Positions 7,096-11,161 of a stretch of 11,161 nucleotides of DNA are shown piece by piece. Within the stretch, counting starts at the first letter, position 1. Each line of letters begins with the position of its first letter. The notes beneath the pieces were generated by a model. That model saw only the letters and a list, made by a program, of their open reading frames with translations. It did no database searches and was not told the origin of the DNA. The translations under genes and the position numbers were made by a program. This stretch comes from Spartobacteria bacterium (GTDB lineage Bacteria; Verrucomicrobiota; Verrucomicrobiae; Chthoniobacterales; UBA6821): NCBI GenBank assembly GCA_003136515.1, contig PLEU01000127.1, forward strand, positions 11,253 through 22,413. Direction: 5' to 3'.

Positions 7096-8211
7096 CTACT
7101 TTCTTGGCGTCACATCTGCAAGAGGCCGCGGATGCTCGTCCCTCTCATAGATTGACTTTGCGGAACCCAGAATCAAAGGATCTGGTGGCTGCACGACATG
7201 TTTGTCCTTTCCGTCATAGGGAATCGTGTGGAGTACATGACGGATGGCCATAAGTCGTGCCCGTTTCTTGTCATCGGAACGAACAATTGTCCAAGGGGCG
7301 TCAGCCGTATCTGTGTAGAAAAGCATGGCCTCTTTGGCTTTGGTGTAGGCATCCCAGCGGGCTAGGGACTCGACATCCATCGGACTCAGTTTCCACTGCT
7401 TTAGCGGGTCGCGTGCTCGTCCCATGAACCGGCGGAGTTGCTCTTCACGGCTCACTGAGAACCAAAATTTAAAGAAATACTTGCCGCTTCGCACCAGCAT
7501 CCTCTCGAACTCCGGTGTCTGACGCATGAACTCGAGATAATCATGGGGTGAACAGAAACCCATGACATGCTCTACACCTGCTCGATTGTACCAAGAACGG
7601 TCAAAGAAAACGATTTCACCCGCCGTGGGAAGTTGCTCTACATATCGTTGAAAGTACCACTGCCCGCGTTCGTTTTCCGAAGGTTTGGCTAGAGCCACTA
7701 CTGGAGCGCCACGTGGATTGAGAAACTCGGTGAATCGCTTGATTGTTCCTCCTTTACCAGCTGCGTCTCGCCCCTCAAAGAGCATGACCACCTTTTTGCC
7801 GGTCTTCTGCACCCACGCCTGCATCTTGACCAGTTCGATCTGCAAGAACTTGGCCTCTTTTTCATACTGCTTGTTCTTGATGCACTTTTCGTAGGGATAG
7901 GTGGAACAGATGATCTGCCGTTTGCTAGTGCAAGCCAAAACCTTGTCGATTATTTCCTTAGGAACCGATTCCTTGATCCGTTGGTCGATCAGTTTGATCA
8001 TCGGAAAGGAATCGGCGGTCATATGATCGATCGCACCGTTGGAGAGGGATAATTTTTTTATCTTCTCCGGCTTTTCCGGTTTTTGAATTGCCGGGGCCTC
8101 TACCTTAACGGCGGGTAGCAAGTCCACTGGCTTTTTCGGGCTGGATCTACCGGGCGTACTAGACTTTTTTACCTTTAGTAGATCGGATGCACTTTTTCTT
8201 GCCACACGCAT
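7096..8211 (-). CDS. ppk2: Polyphosphate kinase 2 (PPK2 family)
   Basis: PPK2 enzymes move phosphate between polyphosphate and nucleotides, usually favouring NTP formation from NDP. From ATG 8211 the protein has 371 residues. The catalytic domain occupies about 115-345: EKEAKFLQIELVKMQAWV, then Walker A LFEGRDAAGKGGTIKRF (about 144-160), ALAKPSENERGQWYFQRYV, Walker B IVFFDRSWYNRAGVEHVMG (about 200-218), and the lid and C-terminal part RRFMGRARDPLKQWKLSPMD with ARWDAYTKAKEAM. The ~110-residue N-terminal extension is Lys/Pro/Ser-rich (KKSSTPGRSSPKKP, KPEKPEKIKK) and probably disordered. I chose ATG 8211 because AGGA stands nine bases upstream; ATG 8241 would add ten residues but has no ribosome binding site. 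The frame stays open to 8532, but that part lies antisense to the next gene. Nucleotide preference (ADP or GDP) cannot be read from the sequence. Confidence 0.94.
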   Translation of the reverse strand: MRVARKSASDLLKVKKSSTPGRSSPKKPVDLLPAVKVEAPAIQKPEKPEKIKKLSLSNGAIDHMTADSFPMIKLIDQRIKESVPKEIIDKVLACTSKRQIICSTYPYEKCIKNKQYEKEAKFLQIELVKMQAWVQKTGKKVVMLFEGRDAAGKGGTIKRFTEFLNPRGAPVVALAKPSENERGQWYFQRYVEQLPTAGEIVFFDRSWYNRAGVEHVMGFCSPHDYLEFMRQTPEFERMLVRSGKYFFKFWFSVSREEQLRRFMGRARDPLKQWKLSPMDVESLARWDAYTKAKEAMLFYTDTADAPWTIVRSDDKKRARLMAIRHVLHTIPYDGKDKHVVQPPDPLILGSAKSIYERDEHPRPLADVTPRK

Positions 8212-8328
8212 AGTTTGAATTCCTAGCGAATTTTGTGCCATACACGGAAAAATCTCATTTTTTCTTAAAGTTTTCTGACCAATACGCGAATAGGTTGCAA
8301 AGCCGGTGAGATCTCTCAGAGTTTTTTT
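8212..8328. promoter_or_regulatory. Divergent intergenic region between ppk2 and the dienelactone hydrolase gene
   Basis: These 117 AT-rich bases must hold the promoters of both divergent genes. They contain AGGA at 8224-8221 (minus), the ribosome binding site for ppk2, and a palindrome GAGATCTC at 8308-8315, only 13 bases before the ATG at 8329, where it could mask translation or bind a regulator. I cannot place -35/-10 boxes with confidence. Confidence 0.4.
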
Positions 8329-9078
8329 ATGACGCTTTGCGAACCTGATTTTCATGAACTTGAAACCTTGACCGGCACGATGCGGGTGCATCGGTTTCTG
8401 CCAAGTGGAGGAAATCAACCTCCTGCCGTGATGCTCTATTCGGAGATCTATCAGATGACCGGGCCGATCCAGCGCCTCGCTGCGAGATTGGCAGGGGAGG
8501 GATTTGAGGTATTTGTTCCTGGGGTGTATCATGAGTATGAGGCCCCAGGAACTGTGTTCTCCTATGACAAGGAGGGCACGGAGCGTGGAAATTTTCTAAA
8601 ATTTGAAAAGCCGTTGGCTTCTTTTGACAGCGATGCCGTCGCCCTCCTTGATTGGATCACCAGTCGTGCTGAGTATCCTTGGCATGGGGTGGGGACACTG
8701 GGTTTCTGCTTGGGCGGACATCTGGCCTTCCGTGCTGCCCTCGATAAACGAGTGAAGGCTGCAGTGTGTTTCTATGCAACCGACATTCATTCCTCCACCC
8801 TCGGGAAAGGAAAATTTGATGACACGTTGCTTCGATGCGGTGAGATCGAGGCGGAACTGCTTCTGATCTGGGGAAGGCAGGATCCCCATGTGCCGTATGC
8901 TGGCAGACGGATCATCTACGATACGCTTACGGGAAAAGAGCGAAATTTTCAGTGGCATGAGTTCAATGCCGCCCATGCCTTTGCCCGTGATGAAGGCCCG
9001 CGTTTCGATCCGTCAATTTCACGGATTGCCTGGGATATGACCCTCGAACTTTTCAAACGGGAACTTTTTCAACCATGA
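8329..9078 (+). CDS. Dienelactone hydrolase family protein (alpha/beta hydrolase)
   Basis: This 249-residue cytosolic alpha/beta hydrolase has a complete dienelactone-hydrolase-type catalytic triad. Cys127 sits in the nucleophile elbow GFCLGG, Asp185 in LLLIWGRQDPHVP, and His216 in EFNAAHAFARDEGPRFD. The N-terminal part (PPAVMLYSEIYQMTGPIQRLAARLAGEGFEVFVPGVYH, written here in pieces 32-51 and 52-68) matches the usual family start with the strand leading to VPGVY. Founding members open cyclic enol-lactones in chloroaromatic breakdown, but most genomic homologues have unknown substrates, and nothing nearby points to aromatic degradation. The ATG at 8329 has only a weak purine stretch before it. 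The gene overlaps the next by four bases (ATGA), indicating a two-gene operon. Function at family level is secure; the substrate is not. Confidence 0.92.
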   Translation: MTLCEPDFHELETLTGTMRVHRFLPSGGNQPPAVMLYSEIYQMTGPIQRLAARLAGEGFEVFVPGVYHEYEAPGTVFSYDKEGTERGNFLKFEKPLASFDSDAVALLDWITSRAEYPWHGVGTLGFCLGGHLAFRAALDKRVKAAVCFYATDIHSSTLGKGKFDDTLLRCGEIEAELLLIWGRQDPHVPYAGRRIIYDTLTGKERNFQWHEFNAAHAFARDEGPRFDPSISRIAWDMTLELFKRELFQP

Positions 9079-9416
9079 CTTTACTGAAAACCATTGCCCT
9101 GCTGGCAATTTCCAATCTCTTTATGACCTTCGCCTGGTATGCTCATCTACGAAACCTTCGTGCCAAGCCGCTGATAATTGCCATTCTGGCAAGTTGGGGG
9201 ATTGCCTTCTTTGAGTATGTTTTTCAGGTGCCGGCCAATCGGATCGGCTATGGAATACTGACTCTCCCTCAACTCAAGATACTCCAGGAGGTCATTACGC
9301 TGACTATCTTTGTTCCATTTGCCGTGTTGTACATGCAGGCCCCGCTCTCTTGGAACTATCTCTATGCTGCAATCTGCATGGTCGGAGCAGTCTATTTCAT
9401 TTTCAAACCGCAGTAG
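9075..9416 (+). CDS. DMT-like DUF486 small membrane protein
   Basis: This 113-residue protein is very hydrophobic, with four predicted membrane segments at about 5-25 (TIALLAISNLFMTFAWYAHL), 33-51, 70-89 (LQEVITLTIFVPFAVLYM) and 92-110 (WNYLYAAICMVGAVYFIF). The pattern, with FAWY..L near the start, ILASWGIAFFEYVFQVPANRIGYG in the middle and LKILQEVITL..F..FA, is that of the DUF486 family, distantly related to drug/metabolite (DMT/EamA, SMR-like) transporters. Members have four helices and may dimerise; no transport activity is established for the family as far as I know. Translation is coupled to the hydrolase gene through an ATGA overlap, with no separate ribosome binding site. It ends 18 bases from the convergent ribD stop. 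Confidence 0.9.
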   Translation: MTLLKTIALLAISNLFMTFAWYAHLRNLRAKPLIIAILASWGIAFFEYVFQVPANRIGYGILTLPQLKILQEVITLTIFVPFAVLYMQAPLSWNYLYAAICMVGAVYFIFKPQ

Positions 9417-9434
9417 GTACGGGGTGATCTTCAA

Positions 9435-10511
9435 TCAGGGCTTCTTATCCATCTTCGCCGAAATCATCACATCCGAGCCGATTTTTTTGTAGGAGACATC
9501 GGTAAGTCGAAGCGCATTCTCATTCGACCCGACACCGTGACCGCCAACACTCGGGATCTTCCCCCCCTGGATTACCGGGGCAATGAAGAAGCGGATTTCA
9601 TCGACCAGTTTCCGATCAAAGGCTTCGCCGAGAGTATGACCGCCTCCCTCAATTAGCACACTTGAGATGCCGCGTTTTCCAAGCTCCTGAAGAACTTTCC
9701 GAAGAGTGATTCCCCTAAAAACCAAGGTGCGGTTACGATGGGAATCAGTGAATACCTGAGCCTTCTTTGGCAACTCTCCCGAGCGGCTCCAGATGATGCG
9801 CCACGGTTGAGGATGACTTTTAGAGAGTTTGATATCCCGGATGGTGAGTGCAGGATTATCGGTGCGGATGGTGTTCCCGCCTACGAGAATTGCCTCGACG
9901 GAGGAGCGCACCTGCATGGATTCCCGACGGCTGGCGGATGAGGTAATCCATCGGCGATGGGGAGGCGAGTCGAGTCGTCCATCCAGCGACATGCCAGCCT
10001 TGGCGATAACCCAAGGAAGGCCTGTGTTTATACGATAATTCCAATGGGAATTGAGCGTGGCACATTCTGCGGCAAGCACCCCTTCAATGACTTCGATACC
10101 TGCTTTCGTGAGAATTCTCGCCGCACGACCCAGATGGCGCGGATCTGGATCGGTAGCCCCATAGACGACACGCCTGATCCCGGCGTTTATGATGGCCTCG
10201 GTACAGGCAGGGGTGCGCCCGTTGGAGGAACAGGGCTCGAGAGTGATGTAAATGGCGGCTCTTCTGGCTTGAGTAGGGGTGAGTTGACGTAGTGCCTCGA
10301 TCTCCGCATGAGGCAGTCCTGCGGCGTGGTGATACCCTTTGGCAAGGACAAGGCCATTTTTGACAATGATTGCCCCGACGGTCGGGTTGGGAGCGGTTAG
10401 AGCGATTCCCTTTTTGGCTTCCTCAATGGCATGCTTCATGAAGAACTCGTGAGATGCCTGCTCTCGAAGTCGGAACGATGGCACCGGGCGAACGATTCCT
10501 TGGGATTTCAT
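9435..10511 (-). CDS. ribD: Bifunctional riboflavin biosynthesis protein RibD (deaminase/reductase)
   Basis: RibD performs two steps of riboflavin synthesis: zinc-dependent deamination of the diaminopyrimidine intermediate, then NADPH-dependent reduction of its ribosyl chain. The protein has 358 residues, the usual length. The deaminase domain (about 20-150) shows APNPTVGAIIV, the zinc and catalytic HAE at 68-70, and LEPCSSNGRTPAC with zinc ligands Cys94 and Cys103. The reductase domain (about 165-355) starts with WVIAKAGMSLDGRL and contains GGNTIRTDNPALTIR and VLIEGGGHTLGEAF. The usual H-x-G after EPCS is S-N-G here, and TPPC is TPAC; the zinc ligands themselves are intact. ATG 10511 has no strong Shine-Dalgarno sequence; the inner ATG at 10439 would cut into the deaminase domain's first helix. 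It stands alone here without other rib genes and diverges from the RNA methyltransferase gene with 45 bases between starts. Confidence 0.96.
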   Translation of the reverse strand: MKSQGIVRPVPSFRLREQASHEFFMKHAIEEAKKGIALTAPNPTVGAIIVKNGLVLAKGYHHAAGLPHAEIEALRQLTPTQARRAAIYITLEPCSSNGRTPACTEAIINAGIRRVVYGATDPDPRHLGRAARILTKAGIEVIEGVLAAECATLNSHWNYRINTGLPWVIAKAGMSLDGRLDSPPHRRWITSSASRRESMQVRSSVEAILVGGNTIRTDNPALTIRDIKLSKSHPQPWRIIWSRSGELPKKAQVFTDSHRNRTLVFRGITLRKVLQELGKRGISSVLIEGGGHTLGEAFDRKLVDEIRFFIAPVIQGGKIPSVGGHGVGSNENALRLTDVSYKKIGSDVMISAKMDKKP

Positions 10512-10545
10512 TCTTTTTGTTTTGCCCCGCTTTGCCTGATCCGTC

Positions 10546-10549
10546 GAGG
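10546..10549 (+). promoter_or_regulatory. Ribosome binding site of the RNA methyltransferase gene
   Basis: GAGG lies seven bases before ATG 10557. An in-frame TAA at 10551-10553 excludes any earlier start, so the site and the stop together fix this gene's start. Confidence 0.65.
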
Positions 10550-10556
10550 CTAAGGG

Positions 10557-11161
10557 ATGGCTACTTCTAAAAACACTCCCGACTCTTTTCCCCCCGCTCT
10601 TCCGAGGCCCGGGCAGGAGGTGACGATGGAGATCGGGGATCTCGCTTTCGGTGGCAAGGGAGTGGGACGTGTCGGGGGGATTGCCTGCTTTGTGCCGGGG
10701 GTGATCGATGCGGAGAAAGTGAAAGTGCGGATTCGCAAGCTGAAATCCCGTTTGATGGAAGCGGATCTTTTGGAAGTCATCGAGCCTTCACCGCATCGGG
10801 TGGCTGCGCCCTGTCCTGTCTTTCTCAAATGCGGTGGCTGCAACTACCAGCATATCGACTATGGCCATCAGATTCATATTAAGGAAAATCAACTTCGGGA
10901 GGCCCTCCGCAGGCTGGGAGGGGTGAGTGAACCACCTGTGTCTGCAATGGTTGCATCTCCCGAGCACCATGGCTATCGCAACCGGATCACAGTGCATGCC
11001 GAATCGGGACGGATTGGATTTCGGGGCGTGAACGGGCGCGATTTGATCGACGTCCGCGAATGCCTGTTGGCGCGGCCCGAGGTGAATGCGCAATTGACCC
11101 GACTGCGGGGGAGCCGTCCCGCCGATGGCCATTATTCGTTACGCGACGCATCCGTGCCTCC
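10557..11161 (+). CDS. TrmA/RumA-type RNA (uracil-5-)-methyltransferase, N-terminal part (cut by window edge)
   Basis: The first 201 residues are present and the frame runs off the right edge. Residues about 17-76 form a TRAM RNA-binding domain (PGQEVTMEIGDLAFGGKGVG, then GIACFVPGVIDAEKVKVRI). Next comes the [4Fe-4S]-type cysteine set of RumA/RlmD-like enzymes: Cys86, Cys92 and Cys95 in CPVFLKCGGCNYQH (C-x5-C-x2-C), with a fourth Cys169 in DVRECLLA. GYRNRITVHAE at 139-149 matches the conserved start of the central domain. The family uses SAM to make 5-methyluridine in 23S rRNA or tRNA. The SAM-binding Rossmann domain and catalytic Cys/Glu are off the window, so the precise target (RlmD, RlmC or TrmA-like) stays open. 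It is divergent from ribD. Confidence 0.92.
   Translation, partial: MATSKNTPDSFPPALPRPGQEVTMEIGDLAFGGKGVGRVGGIACFVPGVIDAEKVKVRIRKLKSRLMEADLLEVIEPSPHRVAAPCPVFLKCGGCNYQHIDYGHQIHIKENQLREALRRLGGVSEPPVSAMVASPEHHGYRNRITVHAESGRIGFRGVNGRDLIDVRECLLARPEVNAQLTRLRGSRPADGHYSLRDASVP

Noticed and set aside
8212..8532. Upstream extension of the ppk2 frame to an ATG at 8532 (478 aa)
   Set aside because: The extra part lies antisense to the intact hydrolase gene, has no domain character, and better starts with a ribosome binding site exist at 8211.
10550..11132. Minus-strand frames of 97 and 114 residues at the right end
   Set aside because: They are antisense to the clear TRAM and Fe-S methyltransferase N-terminus.
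1..11161. CRISPR array, transposon, phage or defence island
   Set aside because: No spaced direct repeats, transposase, integrase, inverted terminal repeats or known defence domains were seen; the genes are housekeeping or metabolic.

Overview
The window reads as ordinary chromosomal DNA of a Gram-negative-type bacterium, most likely a member of the Verrucomicrobiota or a close relative in the PVC group. The case for that is indirect: a large GH3 glycosidase decorated with discoidin and CBM6 modules, a compact RpoD-like sigma factor without region 1.1, a cytosolic CBM9-like protein next to a RecD2 helicase, mid-range GC, and Shine-Dalgarno signals that are only sometimes clear. The lineage is inference; no rRNA or marker phylogeny is available here.

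Layout: (1) 2-2239 (+) is the 3' part of a secreted multi-domain beta-glucosidase-type GH3 enzyme, cut by the left edge. (2) 2240-2766 holds no intact gene. Its first ~210-340 bases carry, on the minus strand, a decayed remnant of a ComM/YifB-type Mg-chelatase-like ATPase. The rest is a potentially structured leader. (3) 2767-3621 (+) is a primary-type sigma-70 factor. (4) From 8211 down to 3636 everything lies on the minus strand: a PPK2 polyphosphate kinase, two small unrecognised ORFs, a CBM9-like protein, and a RecD2 helicase that starts 3 bases after the CBM9-like stop with its ribosome binding site inside the end of that gene. (5) Divergent from ppk2, 8329-9416 (+) is a two-gene unit (dienelactone-hydrolase-family enzyme and a DUF486/DMT-like membrane protein) joined by an ATGA overlap. 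(6) 9435-10511 (-) is ribD of riboflavin synthesis. (7) 10557-11161 (+) is the start of a TrmA/RumA-type RNA m5U methyltransferase with TRAM domain and Fe-S cysteines, cut by the right edge.

The genes do not form one pathway. They are metabolic and housekeeping neighbours: polysaccharide breakdown, transcription initiation, DNA repair, polyphosphate/nucleotide metabolism, riboflavin synthesis and RNA modification. I see no CRISPR array, transposase, phage gene, tRNA or rRNA. No convincing new multi-gene system is visible. The points most worth a second look are the ComM-like pseudogene, the tight CBM9-like/recD2 coupling, and the unrecognised small ORFs between ppk2 and the CBM9-like gene.
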